Source: Acanthococcus lagerstroemiae (lineage: Eukaryota > Arthropoda > Insecta > Hemiptera > Eriococcidae). From it: 64,000 nt of DNA. Positions within the stretch are counted from its first letter, which is position 1, and each line of letters starts with the position of its first letter. The stretch is from NCBI GenBank assembly GCA_031841125.1, contig CM063107.1, positions 25,128,499 through 25,192,498 on the forward strand. Direction: 5' to 3'. Positions 10,878 to 21,917 of this stretch are shown here, in pieces. Under the pieces are notes generated by a model. That model worked only from the letters and a program-made list of their open reading frames with translations. It ran no database searches and was not told the origin of the DNA. Position numbers and translations under genes: made by a program.

Positions 10878-11590
10878 GAGATCGTTCAGAAAGTAATCTC
10901 TTTTTTCCCTTGGGATGGAAAGAGTTTTTTGTGCTCCTATGTCATGCGTTCTACCGCAGTTTTGTGCTCTACAGCGGCTAGCGTCAGTGTAAGCGTGTTC
11001 TATTATCTGCTACAGTACGTGTTCTAGTTCGTAGATGAATATTGCATCATTGACAGCGGAAGGTTACCAACACTCTACTGCCAATCAAATTACGTCGACC
11101 CAAACACTGCCGCACATATGCAAACAATTGAAAGATCCTGGCTCGATTAAAAATGACAATTATCAAGAAAAAGCGAGGAGTACTCCTCTACTTCTACAAT
11201 CCCATCTCGACCAGTTCTGTTGGTAGATGTTGCAGAAGGGAAGTCCAGACAAGTTCTGTGCGTTCTTTGACGACGTAAGAACTACGCACATGTGATGTGG
11301 ACGAACTCTGACATGGCCCATTTTTAGTCCGCAGATTCAGATAAAACCCTCGTACGGGTTGACTTTTGGTGTAAGCCGACCTCCTCGAGGTGTCTTCTTG
11401 GTAACGCTAACAGGCCTACAAATGATGTCGTAAAAACTTCTTCAGTAGAACACACTTCAGTCGTAGAACGCCTACTGAAGCAGGAACACTACGGGTAGAA
11501 CGCGTACTGTTGCTGTAAAATCCCTGGTAGAAGGCATAATATAGTAGCACCTAGTTTTTTTCTTACTTCTATCAACGCATAAAGCGTGTT
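10878..11590 (+). mobile_element. Degenerate mariner/Tc1-like relic
   Basis: GATCGTTCAGAAAGTAAT near 10880 resembles the mariner terminal repeat seen better at 27251. About 150 bp downstream, fragments reading SLTAEGYQHS and ICKQLKDPGSIKND resemble the DNA-binding half of a transposase. Further on, decayed frames hold fragments that could be its later part. Several frameshifts and stops are present and no catalytic triad could be confirmed. Confidence 0.4.
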
Positions 11591-11607
11591 ATTTGAACTT
11601 AAATCAA

Positions 11608-12305
11608 TTGAACAAGCAGGCTTCTGAAAGAATTTCTCAACTTTAGATCACATTCATACAGTACACCAGGTCATTGAGAAGTGTGGAGAATACAAATTGA
11701 AGTACATGTACTTTTTATAGACTACAGGAAAGCCTTCGGCTCGATCAGCCATGAATATTTGTGGGAAGCACTCGACGAACAGGGTATCCATCCGAAAGTG
11801 AGAAACATCGTGAAAAAAAAACCAAAATGCGAAAGCCTACATCCGTCTAGATTTAACGTTCAGAGAGGAGTAAAACAAGGAGATTCACTCTCCCCAAACC
11901 TCTTTAACTGTCTCCTAGAAAAGATTTTTAGAACCATAGAATGGGGAAATTATGGAATATAAACGTGGATGGGAAAAGGTTAAGCAACCTCAGGTTTGCA
12001 GACAATGTGGTTCTGTTCGGTGAAAAAGTAGATAACTTGCGAAACATAACAGAAATCCTAATAGAAAACAGCAGGATCGCTGATCTAGAAGTAAACACCG
12101 CCAAAACTAAATACTTAACAAATCAAGAAACTAGCAGACTACAAATAAACGGGGTGGTAATAGAAAGAGTCAATGAATACATATACTTAGGGCAGATAAT
12201 TTCTTTCGAGGACGAACTGGAGAAAGAACTAGAGCGTCGAAAAGCCCAAGCTTGGAAAAACTTCTGGTCATTAAAAAAGGTATAATACATATAAGGCAGA
12301 ATACA
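11608..12305 (+). pseudogene. RTE-like reverse transcriptase relic, first half
   Basis: The fragments follow RT order: EQAGF-stop-KNFSTLDHIHTV, then (after a frameshift near 11680) FIDYRKAFGSI, RGVKQGDSLSP at about 11860-11892, then (after another shift near 11945) LRFADNVVLF and YIYLGQIISF. Two catalytic positions are changed. The usual AFDSI is AFGSI, and the usual FADD is FADN, so the copy would be inactive even without its frameshifts. The second half continues at 12736 after a mariner insertion. Confidence 0.88.
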
Positions 12306-12735
12306 CAGTGCGTCCGGTAAGTTTTAAGACTGTGGCTACAGAAGGTATAAAAAAATTTCAAAAACCGTTTTAACAATTTTTTAATTCAAAATAGTCCCCG
12401 TTATATTCTATACACTTGTTCGCACGGTCCTGGAGCCTTTGCATAGTACGGGAAAAATCCTGTTTCGGAATGCTGTTGAGCTTCGCTGTCACAGTTTCTT
12501 GAATCTTCGTAATCGAAGCGAAATGGTCTCCCTTCAGCTCCATTTTCAACTTTGGAAACAAGAAATAGTCGGGAGGACTTAAATATGGGGAGTATGGGGG
12601 GCAGCGAGTGGCTGCGCACCGGAGCCATTTTTCGGGCCAAAAATTGAGTGCTAATTGCAGCGGTGTGCGCTGACGCATTATTCGTGAAGCAGGAAAAACG
12701 ACCGATCCTTCCAAAGATTTGGCCTATGTGTAAAC
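12306..12735 (-). mobile_element. Truncated mariner copy inserted in the RTE relic
   Basis: Near 12310-12335 lies a mariner-type terminal repeat (GTGCGTCCGGTAAGTTTTA). The rest, on the minus strand, encodes the last third of a mariner transposase. Only the 3' portion of the element is present. RTE coding sequence flanks it on both sides, so the mariner arrived after the RTE copy, or replaced part of it. Confidence 0.85.
12370..12714 (-). pseudogene. Mariner transposase, C-terminal fragment (about 114 aa)
   Basis: The open frame holds HTA near the start in an adjacent frame, then PPYSPYLSPPDYFLFP, where the D is the third catalytic aspartate of mariner (DD34D) transposases. A basic region with GDHFASITKIQETV follows, then KCIEYNGDYFE near the end, a usual mariner C terminus. 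The N-terminal DNA-binding part and the first catalytic residue are absent. The usual HDNA of the second site reads TNNA in the overlapping frame (12401-12742). The fragment would have no activity. Confidence 0.9.
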
Positions 12736-13110
12736 GAGACAACGAAAATGAAAATATTGGAGAAGTACACCCTACCAGTGTCTACGTATGGGGCGCAAAC
12801 GTGGGCCGTAACAAAAATACAAATCGATAGAATGAAGGTAATGCAGAGAAACACGTAAGAAAAATTATGAATATTAAACGAAGGGATAGAATAAAAAACA
12901 CAGTTATTAGGGGAGGACTAAAATAGAAGATATTGGATACAGGGTGAAAAAAATCGAATTCAAGTTTGCAGGTCACGTAACGAGAGCAAGGGATGACCGG
13001 TGGAGTCAGAGAACCACATGTTGCTGGAAGCTGAAAGCAAGTTGGGACGAACTACTACCACGAGTAATGAGAGTTGAGTTCCATAAACTTTTACTCAAAT
13101 GTAAATAAAT
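12736..13110 (+). pseudogene. RTE-like reverse transcriptase relic, second half
   Basis: After the mariner segment the LINE resumes with KILEKYTLPVSTYGAQTW (about 12750-12810), then KIMNIKRRDRIKNTVIRGGL and a C-terminal block reading FAGHVTRARDDRW at about 12962-13005, in broken frames. The order matches the intact part of the copy at 6151. The 3' end is near 13110 (AAATAAATACG). Confidence 0.85.
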
Positions 13111-13899
13111 ACGACTTACATTGTACCTCATTATTTCTGGACTTCCAGCTCTGAGCAGAGCTCTTACAAACTTCACTGTTTTTGTGATGCGTCAAACTAG
13201 GCATAAGATTACACCGCCTACTGAGTACACAAATTAGATGATTCCAAAGAATCACGACTAATTTTTACTAAGGTCCGTGTAGCCCTACACAAAATGACTA
13301 TTATAACTAGAATTACTAGGTGCTCCTATTTGGCAAACTGGACATTGATTCGCACAGAATGCTCCCGAAGTTTCAATCTCCACAAAACACTGGTCTGAAC
13401 AGATGTCACCACAGCAGTACAGTAGTTACATTCATCATCTGTACAACCCCAGTTTATGCAAAATCGTCCGATCGAAATTGTGTACAACTCCAGATCTAGC
13501 AGTTCGCTATACACCAAGAAAAGCACAACTCAGCTAATGTTCCTATAAAGGGACAAACAGCCTCAAAGTTCTGCAAAACCAGTCAGGGATCTTCATGACT
13601 TCCCCATGAACGTCTGTGGCCAGTGTAACCAACTCGTGCACTTGTCTTTGACACACATGCTATTCACATGATAACTTTACTAGCTCAAAACAGCAAAATC
13701 ACGCCCTGATAAATTAACCGGTGTCACTATTGCCGGAATAGATAAGTGAAGTACATATTACGGGTAACATTTTAGCAAAACAACAACAAAGCAACGAAAG
13801 AACATTTTGCCCTCGGCAACAGGACGTGCGCGAAATTGGTTCTAATATGTTTCCTTCAGCAGAAATGCGTATCTATTGAATTTAAACAGGTGAAAAAAA
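13111..13899. other. Unresolved stretch upstream of the BEL/Pao relic
   Basis: Frames are broken. Parts may belong to the pol gene that becomes recognisable downstream, but no motif was secure. Confidence 0.3.
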
Positions 13900-14900
13900 G
13901 GTACAAGCTGAACCTTGACCTTCAACTCTTTCTTCACTCAAATGATATTACTTGATGCAGCAAAGATTGATACAAGACAGCACCTACGAGTTGGGACACC
14001 ACTCACCTCATATATTCACCTCGCAATAGCCCACTAGTAAAAGTAATCCTTACAGTACATAGATCACTTGGCCACCCTGGCCCCGAGATCGCCTTGATAA
14101 AATTCCGAGAACGTTTCTGGATTATTAAAGGTCACTCACTAGTGAATGCAGTGATACTTGTGTTAACGCTGGAAAGGAGGCGCTAGCTTCCTCTTATACC
14201 ACCTTTACCCCAAATGAGAATGCCACCAGTGCCCTCCCATTGTCATTGGGAAGGCGGCATTGTTTACTTCTCAATTCATATACCACATAGTTTCTCAGCA
14301 CAAAAGGCACTAAGCTTATATGTCTTGTCACTAGGTGCACATACCAGAAGCTAACAGAGAACTTGTCCATTGATCAGTTTCTCCCAAGCTCTTAATAGAT
14401 CCAAAGGTCATCGCGGAATGCAGAAAATGATCGTCTCCAATAATGGACGAAATTTCGCATTTGTACAACCACTTCTAGGACAACAAGTCAAGCTAAATCA
14501 ACCTAATCTTAAACAATTCATGATTACCAACAGGATTGATTGGCACTTCATACCTGCCTATTTTCCTTAGCGAAGAGGAATATACGACCTACTCCACTCT
14601 TGTCTCTGAATTCAGCTAAGAAGATATCAACCGTCAGCCATTGACCTACTGCCCGACTAAAGAGATCCTTCAACCGCTTACGCTGAACAAACTTTATTCG
14701 GCCTACGCACACAGGCCCTCATTCTGATATCAATATCAAACCAAACGCAGTCAACACATCTGCCACAAAGTTATCGTCAAGTATACCTAACTATTCGTGA
14801 CATAACCAACTAAAAACCTACTTCCAGCACTACGCAGTTGTACCCAACAAAACTGATACAAAAATCAGTCAACAATCTGTATTCATTAGAAATTCCTTCA
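13900..14900 (+). pseudogene. BEL/Pao-like retrotransposon pol relic (integrase region)
   Basis: Around 14060-14125 the translation reads HRSLGHPGPEIALIKFRERFW, the His-rich start of a BEL/Pao integrase. At 14400-14460 RGMQKMIVSNNGRNF corresponds to the SDNG segment of the integrase core with Asp changed to Asn. DWHFIPAYFP follows at about 14538-14568. After a stop, LLHSCL and RRYQPSAIDLL fit the region after the core. Several stops and shifts make it a dead copy. The link to the candidate LTR at 16683 is possible but not shown. Confidence 0.65.
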
Positions 14901-15800
14901 GAGGTATCTTACTGGCACAAAAGTCCACCTACTAAGGTAGCTCGACACAAATCCTAAGTTGACGACATGGTGAATAATGCAATTCTTTCCCAAGTCCTCT
15001 TCTTGTGCTAAGTCAGCAATGCTGAATGGTGCACAACCCCTTTTGGGCAGTTGTGCACACCCTCTTTTGGTGCAGTGTCGAAAAATTCGACTTCGACATT
15101 AATTATTAGCCCACTATAATTAATAGTCGAAATACTGAATTCATGCGATCAGTTAATATCTCGACAAGGACAGCCTCGGATGCTTTCACAAAGCATTTGA
15201 ACCTGTAACCCTAGAATTCGGCTTCGACTGACAGCAATAATGTTTCGCTATTGTTAATAAACAAAATGAGAAAGTAGATAAGATAAAAAAAGGTCCAGTC
15301 CTTATTGTAATTCCTCGTACCAGACAGCCTCAGATACGTCAACAAAACCAATCGCTTGAGTCTGTTAACCCAAAACTAACGTTATACCAACCAGTCATGA
15401 TCATGTTTATGCCAGCCACTGCAGTACTTGGTAGCCAGCTGGAGACCTTAGTCTCATGTCTGTTCAGATCTCCATATGGTTCAAATGTGAATTTTTCTTG
15501 CGTTCTCGCGCGTCCTATAATTTACTGAGAAAATGAATTTGCGCTCGTGTTTGTGTTAACGCCGGTCCAAGCAGAATTGTGAAGATTCACAGGTCAGATA
15601 ACCGTTAGATTAACTACCAATTTTTCTTAAGTTGATCTCTCTCTCTCTCTCTCTTTCACTAGCGCTCGCCCTCTCAATGGCCCCAAGTGGCAATACGTTG
15701 ACACGCTCTGTAATAAGTTGTGCATAAGCTAACTATAACGAACCCTGCAATATATTCACCGACTCCTCGTCTCGGCCAACAATAACACGTAGTAAATGAA
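14901..15800. other. Non-coding, with a (CT)n run at 15636-15653
   Basis: No gene is recognised. The stretch could hold the 3' part of the BEL/Pao element. A short CT microsatellite lies at 15636-15653. Confidence 0.4.
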
Positions 15801-16525
15801 CATTACTAGTGGTGCAATTGATGTTCGAGCAGTCCTTAACGTTGAGTCCACCTCTCTAAGTTCCTATCTATATTACTAATAGTGCACTAACTTGATGTTT
15901 GAGCAATCCTTAACGTTGAGTCCACCTCTGTAAGTACCTATCTCCCATTACAGTAGAAACTCGATTATCCGCCCTAATTGGAGCTGAAGGCTGGGCGGAT
16001 GACGAAAAGGGCGGATAATCCGAATTGAATATAATTTTAATCATAAAACGTTTAAACATGAAAAAATGTATTATGTATACATTAAATTACAATATGATGC
16101 ATGTGTATACATGCAGACATATCCTGTGCACTGCACGTGCAATCTATAAACTCTCTTGCTCAGTCCTTGCCGATAAAAAGATCACCGCCACACCACCGCT
16201 TATGCATGTTTCTTGTACATATTGATTACAAAGATTGCATCTGTAGGTAGGTACGGTCAATATTACTGTACAAATGTGTACATAGTTATTATATTTATAA
16301 ATTTTCAACAAAATTCGGATTATCCGCCCTTCCTTGGGCGGATAATCCGAGAGGGCGGGCGGATAACCCGATGGCGGATAATCGAGCTTCTACTGTACTA
16401 GTGGTGTATTTAGTGTTAAGCAGTCCTTGGCACTGAGTCCACGTATAAGTTTTGGTGTTTGTGGTGCGTTTGATGTTCAAGCAGTATTTGACATTGAGTT
16501 CACTGGTAAGCTCTCAAGTTGTCTT
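15800..16525. repeat. Short tandem array (about 75-bp unit, 4 copies) split by a Tigger-like element
   Basis: ACTAGTGGTG, GATGTTCGAGCAGTCC and TTGAGTCCACCTCT recur, with changes, at about 15803-15870, 15873-15948, 16397-16450 and 16455-16510. The second and third units are separated exactly by the miniature element at 15951-16395. Confidence 0.75.
15951..16395. mobile_element. Tigger/pogo-type miniature element with TA duplication
   Basis: Terminal inverted repeats start CAGTAGAAACTCGATTATCC and end CGGATAATCGAGCTTCTACTG. TA flanks both sides (15949-15950 and 16396-16397). Subterminal copies of GGCGGATAATCC/GGATTATCCGCC occur at about 16010 and 16314. The CAGTAGA(A/G)...TCGATTATCCG end is typical of pogo/Tigger members of the Tc1/mariner group. 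The 445-bp interior has no transposase, so it is non-autonomous. Confidence 0.93.
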
Positions 16526-16682
16526 CCACGATTTTGACTAATACTTAGAGATACTGTAAGCCGATGTGCAAGCCGTCTTACCAAGACGCCTCGCAGACCA
16601 CCTTGTAATGACTTCTTGAACCACCCCTAGGATCTCCTATGTTGGCGCTTCCCTAACAAATTGTACCGTTATCTTGACATCA

Positions 16683-17086
16683 TGTTGTGGCGAATAATCC
16701 CGAACATTCTAGATAAGCAAAGAAAAATCGACACGTTTCGAGCAGCAGAATATAAGTTCGATAACAAAAGCGATAAGGCGTTTTGCCGAACGCCGGGGTA
16801 TACATATAAAGGCCGCTGGCCGTCGCCGTATAGTCTAGTTTTGTATGCGATAAACTGTGCGTTCTCAAAGCGATCTAGCTACTGTTTTCGTGCGTTTTTC
16901 GGTGCAAATTTCGTTACAATATGACTGACAGTATACGTGTTCGTTTCATGTATACTGTTAGATGAGGCCACCAAGAAGCAACCTACTTTACTTTAGGAGC
17001 TCATTATTTTCAAGTATTTGTAACATACCTTTTATTGTATACCATTGCTTTTCATTCCTATATTGACTTTCAGTATACAAACAACA
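16683..17086 (+). repeat. Candidate LTR (about 404 bp)
   Basis: The segment begins TGTTGTGGCG and ends AACAACA, i.e. TG...CA with a TGTTG/CAACA inverted end, as in many BEL and Gypsy LTRs. TATACATATAAAGG at about 16799-16812 could be its TATA box, and the sequence after it is unique and CpG-containing. No second copy is in the window and no flanking duplication was found. It may be the 3' LTR of the BEL/Pao relic upstream. Confidence 0.4.
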
Positions 17087-17289
17087 TTGTTAGCCTACCA
17101 TGCTGGCAATACAAGCTCATCACAAGCCTTCCACGGCACTCAGTTGAGCTTTCTTAATTGGCTGAAATAATCCATATTCCAACCCTTCATAAATTTGTAT
17201 AAATCATAAAAATATGATAACGTATGAATTTTGGGTTGCAATATTACTCTCCTTAAACAAGTTTATTTCACACATGGACTCCGTATCAA

Positions 17290-17515
17290 GCTAAAAGAAG
17301 GAGGGGGAGACCAGGAACAAGGTGGAGAGATGAAATTATGGGGTATGTGGGAACTAGGTGGCAAGGCATGACGGTAAAAAGAGATGTTTGGAGAAAGATC
17401 GGAAAGGCCTATGCCCAGAGATGGGCCTACTGATGCGACCACTGTGTTTATGCATAAGTTAAGTTGTACATTATGTTATAGCATCAGGAATAAAGACTGA
17501 CAAAATTATTAGTTT
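17290..17515 (+). pseudogene. RTE-like LINE, extreme C-terminus and 3' end
   Basis: About 45 codons read KRRRGRPGTRWRDEI, then a stretch to KIGKAYAQRWAY and a stop at about 17430. This is the C-terminal tail block also seen in the copy at 6151 (GRPKTKW ... WARLKESYAQ). A 3' untranslated part of about 80 bp follows. The rest of the element is missing through 5' truncation. Confidence 0.85.
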
Positions 17516-19125
17516 TATGGTTTTCGGTCTTCTTGTCTATATCGATCCTGATTATTTTTGATAATATTTGATTTTCGTTATTTGTGGCGTTTTTCGATAA
17601 ATTGTTGTCAAGTTTGATCATTGTTGTTTTCGGCCGTTGCATGTTTATCCTGTTTAGGTTGTTGGCAGCAAATTATAGTTGGATTTGGTCCTGTTTAGTT
17701 TAATTTACTTATCAGTTTTTTAGCATCGATTTTGGCCAGCTTTGTTCTTCCAGATTTGGTCGTTTATTTTCATTCATTTTTTCGTTTTCGCTGAATTTTG
17801 GTTGTTCTGGCCTGATAACTTGTGGTCAGATTGTGTCTTCGTGATCATTTCTGTCGTTTGTGATCTTTGTTGATCTCTGTCGTGATAAAAATTGCTCTTT
17901 TTAGTCATTTTAGAAATAGTGCCACTTATCTAATGTTCTATTCGAAATTTATCAACGAAAGACTTTTCGTAAGTCTGGCTGCGATCAATTCTTGTGACAC
18001 CACAACAGCGTATTCTTGCGGGTTTGTTCTACTCGAATATTACGATCGCAATTCTACGGGGTAAAATTGTGCAGCGTAGAACCATATTTCGGTGAGGAGT
18101 TTCCCCGCTTTTCGCGCTAAGTAAACGAGCACCGAGCCGAACCGACGTTCGACTATTGTTTTAATTATCCAGCATTTTCGTCGCTCGAGGGAGCGCTTCC
18201 CTGCATTAAGCAAAAGGTACACGAACTGCTCATCTCTGTCGCGAATTATTTTTCGGTTTAAGTTTTCCAATCGCGAGTAATTCACCTGGATTTGTAATGC
18301 CACGTTTCCGGGATGAAAATTTTGTGTAAATCATTTTACCGGTAGCGCAGCTTCCGCCGTTTGTCGTGTCCCAGATGTCCTAGAAGTTTGCTAAGTTGGG
18401 TAAAAGATAACCTTCAGCCCTGCGGGAAACATTGGACGGCGAAACAAAGAAGTTTCGAGCATTTGGTTTATGATAATGTCGCCAAAGAAAGCGTCACGCG
18501 TACGGACAGCATTCGAGTAATTCCTCCGAGGTGTTATGTTTTCTCAGAAAGTGATAATAAGCTATGCCGTGCAACTGTCTCCCGAGTCTTTTGGTCGTTA
18601 TCTCGAAACGTTAACATGATTTCTCGTCTTCCAGCCTCTTTGCTACGCTTCAAACGCACGTTTTACACGCCGGGAGGGTGAACCCGATCTTATAATTTAT
18701 AAACGACTCGTCTGCGTTGGAAAATTTTCACCAAATGCGAGAATTTCACTGGTAAGCCGCGTGACTATATATTCTCGACCTAAATATTTAGAATAATGAC
18801 GCCAAAGATGACTCATCGCGCACGAGCGTCACTGGTCCGCTCTTTAAAGACAACTATAGGTCTTCGAAAATTTGATAACGACTAGGATTAGATCTAACTG
18901 GGCCCATCATTTCGGTTATAAACACCATTACCTGGTAGTTTTATTCTCCTTATTTGTAACCTCAAAATATGTCGCGAATATGCGTTTATGAAATTGCGAG
19001 GCGCTCTGTGAAAAGGTACCGTATGTCGGAGAACTTGTTTTTTAGTTTTCGGTAGAATCAGATAGAGCACAAATGTACCTAAATAAATCTCTAGCTTCAA
19101 TACAGACTGAAATACAAGCAGCTAA
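17516..19125. other. Unique CpG-containing sequence, no gene recognised
   Basis: Frames at 17867-18064, 18040-18303 and 18361-18681 give no recognisable protein. The stretch 18000-19080 has no repeat I can see and is richer in CpG than its surroundings. It could be host intron or intergenic sequence. Confidence 0.4.
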
Positions 19126-19735
19126 AGGGGACGTATGGCGATGTACGCATGCCAAAGTGGCCCCTGAAACACGGCAACCCTGGCCCCGAAAACTACCCTT
19201 CGAGTATCGCATCAGTGGCCGGAGGGACGCTTTGAGGCCGGACCGAGCCCCCATTTCGTCGTTCCACTCCCGGTGCGCACATCCTGCGAGGACCACCATG
19301 GGGTCCTCTAGTGACCAAGGTTAGCGCTTCCAGCACTAACCTGGAAATTTCAGGTTCCTCACAGCCTTCGCTCACCCCTCACCTCCTCGTCTTGATACGT
19401 GTGGCGACGCAGGAAGCTGGTGATGGCGGGGAGCCCTGCCGGGGGGTCCGCAGCAGCTCATCTAGGATGGTACAGAGTTGTTCTGTTCGTTGGTATGGGC
19501 CGAGCTTTATCCGTCAGCCCTCTGCCTCGACCACCCTGTCTGCAACTTCGTCTTCATGATGGTCGACGCGACAAGGCCGACTCCCGGTTCCATCCGCTTC
19601 CACTCTTCAACCAAGGTGTCCGGCGCGAGACGGCTAATCACGCCATCGTTGTCGTCGCTTGTGGTGTTTCCGCCGCCGGGATCAATCGCTGTTGCCGTCC
19701 GGCGCCAAGAGGCGCAGAGACAGAACATCAGTTTT
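19126..19735 (-). mobile_element. GC-rich R1-like LINE, 3' end, copy 1
   Basis: The minus strand carries the same order as the copies at 46122 and 57820. A C-terminal coding relic reads NDGVISRLAPDTLVEEW and VASTIMKTKLQTGWSRQRA (19507-19728). A 3' untranslated region follows, with CCCCATGGTGGTCC, GGGGGCTC, ATGCGA, GGGTAGTTTTCGGGGCC and the end CATCGCCATACGTCCC. The GC content is far above the flanking DNA. The 5' boundary is uncertain and no target duplication was found. Confidence 0.8.
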
Positions 19736-20499
19736 TAAGTTCAGTCACAGTGCAGTTACAGTACAGTTACAGTCTATGTTTACCATGGACAAGATCTGTT
19801 TTGACTATCGATTAACACACGCGCTTTTTCTACACTCTCTCGTTCTTTTGATTGCGTATGCCCTCGCTCCGATGTGAACTAAATACTCTCTCGTACAAAC
19901 CTCGAAAAATCCGTAGACTTGAAAAAATTTAGAGGCCCTGAAAGAGCCATAATCATGTTTGAATGTGTCGTCATAAGTCGTAAACAAATTTTGAACAAGT
20001 GAGTTGTCTGAAGCAAACTTGGAGAAATGATAATATATAGAGTTTTAAAAACCTTTGGGAGAGTCTAAAAGATTTTTGTAAAAGTATTAAAGATTGAAGA
20101 ATCTTAGTTAGCCTTAAGGACTGCCCCCATTTCACTTCGGGGGAAAATTGTATTGTATTGTAATGAACGTTTAAAATGCTCCGACAAGATTATCACCCAA
20201 TGGCAGGGTCAAAACTAGTTTCTTGTATGAGTGTGAGGGAGGGGCAACCAAAGTTTTGGAGGAGCGAATTTCAGCCGAAAAAAAGATGAAAGAATAATAG
20301 ATTTTCTCCTTTTCTAGAAGGAGGTAAACCAAGTTGGTAAGGGAAACGTCGCCATTTGCAATTCCTTGGTTACGGACTTGTCCGACCGAGAATCAGTGCA
20401 TTATAAAAATGTAAAAGTACACTTCGAAAGGTACTATCAAATTCTTACACATTTTGAAAAGCCCATCTCAGGGTTGTTTCCAGTATATGGCTGGCGATT
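19736..20499. other. No gene recognised
   Basis: A short repeat, CAGT(T)ACAGTA, occurs at about 19745-19775. A TTGTATTGTATTGTAATG stretch at about 20146-20163 could be the tail of a retroelement. Nothing else was recognised. Confidence 0.35.
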
Positions 20500-20835
20500 C
20501 GAAAAATAGATATCTTATTTTTTCATTATTTTTTCATTTTTCATTATTATTATTATTTTTTTTTATTTTTTTTTAATTAATTAATTTATTTATTTTTAAT
20601 TTTTTATTATTATTATTTTTTATTCTTTTTCTCTTTCAGTTGTCTTTTTCCTCTTTCTTTTTCTTTAGTTACTTTTTCTTTTCTTTTCTTTCCATTCCTT
20701 TCTTTTCTTTTCTTTTTTCTTTCTTTATATTTAGCTATATGTATTAAGAACTTTTTGTATATGCCCCCCCCCACTGTAATTGGCCATCAGGCTGTTGTGG
20801 AGGGCTAATTATCAATAAATCAATAAATCAAATCT
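20500..20835 (+). repeat. T-rich low-complexity tract ending in an AATAAATC repeat
   Basis: Long T/A and then T/C runs (20510-20730) precede a short segment, CCATCAGGCTGTTGTGGAGG, and a tail of CAATAAAT repeats at 20810-20832. The tail looks like the 3' end of a non-LTR retroelement, but no coding part is present. Confidence 0.4.
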
Positions 20836-21629
20836 ACCACTGATTTGACCGAAATTTTAGCAAAATAAACCAAAGAAATAACCTGTACATTAGGTGATTA
20901 AGATAGATCAAAAATAAATAAATCGCACCGTAAATCATCAAATGAGACCGAATTTGACCAAATCTGAATAAAACTGACGTCAGAAGATCGATAAATAACG
21001 TCGTGGAAACAAAAAAAAAAGAGACTTTTTGCAACCTAATTTTCAACTGACGTCTTTAAGGAGAGGAATTTTCAGTAAGATTTAGATAATGGCCAGGGCT
21101 GCAATAAAATCACCAACCTCAGATACGAAAAAGGCACCTAGATTGCTCGAATTTGCTAACAATTCAAAAAAATTTCACTCGCTTCTCGTTACCGATTCAA
21201 TTTTTATTTATTTATTAGAGATGACAGTTTTTTTCCTTTATCTACTTACAGTGCGACTATTGGGATTTAAACCTGCACTAAAGTGCGCTGCAAAATTACC
21301 TGCACGGGTGTTAGCGGGTGAAAATAAGTGAGCAATCATGTGTACTTTCAAATAGAAAAACTGAAAAACACGTCACCCCCCCCCCCAAAAAAAAAACACA
21401 AAAAAACATAACGTACAACTTAATTGACTATACATATCAACTACTGTACCCCTCAGGAGGGCAAAAAAACGAGTAAAACTGATTATAATTCAATTTTTTA
21501 GTGATTATGCAGTTAAATTTAGGACAAATTTTCTTTTAAAGTGGATTTCTAATCGACTCAATGATACTTGAAGTTTGCTACACGCTTACAGTAAATCATA
21601 CGTAATCACTCATACAAATACAGGACTGC
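20836..21629. other. No gene recognised
   Basis: AT-rich. Short frames only. A C9/A-rich run lies at about 21377-21405. Confidence 0.4.
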
Positions 21630-21892
21630 CATGGGCGTAGCCAGCGAGGGGCAAGGGGGGCGATCACCCCCTTGGATTTTGAAAAAAAAAACTCACAAGA
21701 TTATTTTAGAATATTTAAAACCAACTGAATAAAATTCGCAGGAAATAGGATGTGCCTACAGGCCTAGACGCTATACAACGAAAATGTGTGACTGGCGTCA
21801 CACTGATAGCAAAGTAACGACTTGCACCTGCAAAAATTCTACCTTTTTGCTCCCCCCCCCTCCCCCTGGAAAAAGTTCTAGCTACGCCCATG
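21630..21892. mobile_element. hAT-type miniature element with near-perfect 8-bp duplication
   Basis: The ends CATGGGCGTAGCCAGC and GCTACGCCCATG are inverted. The flanks are AGGACTGC (21622-21629) and AGGGCTGC (21893-21900), 7 of 8 matching, as expected for a hAT target duplication with one later change. The interior is non-coding, G-rich on the left and C-rich on the right, like other hAT-derived ends in the window. Confidence 0.85.
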
Positions 21893-21917
21893 AGGGCTGC
21901 CAACACTTGAAACTCTA

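Noticed and set aside
16677..17095. Solo LTR with target duplication
   Set aside because: The flanks (GACATCA and TTGTTAGC) do not match, so a solo insertion cannot be shown.
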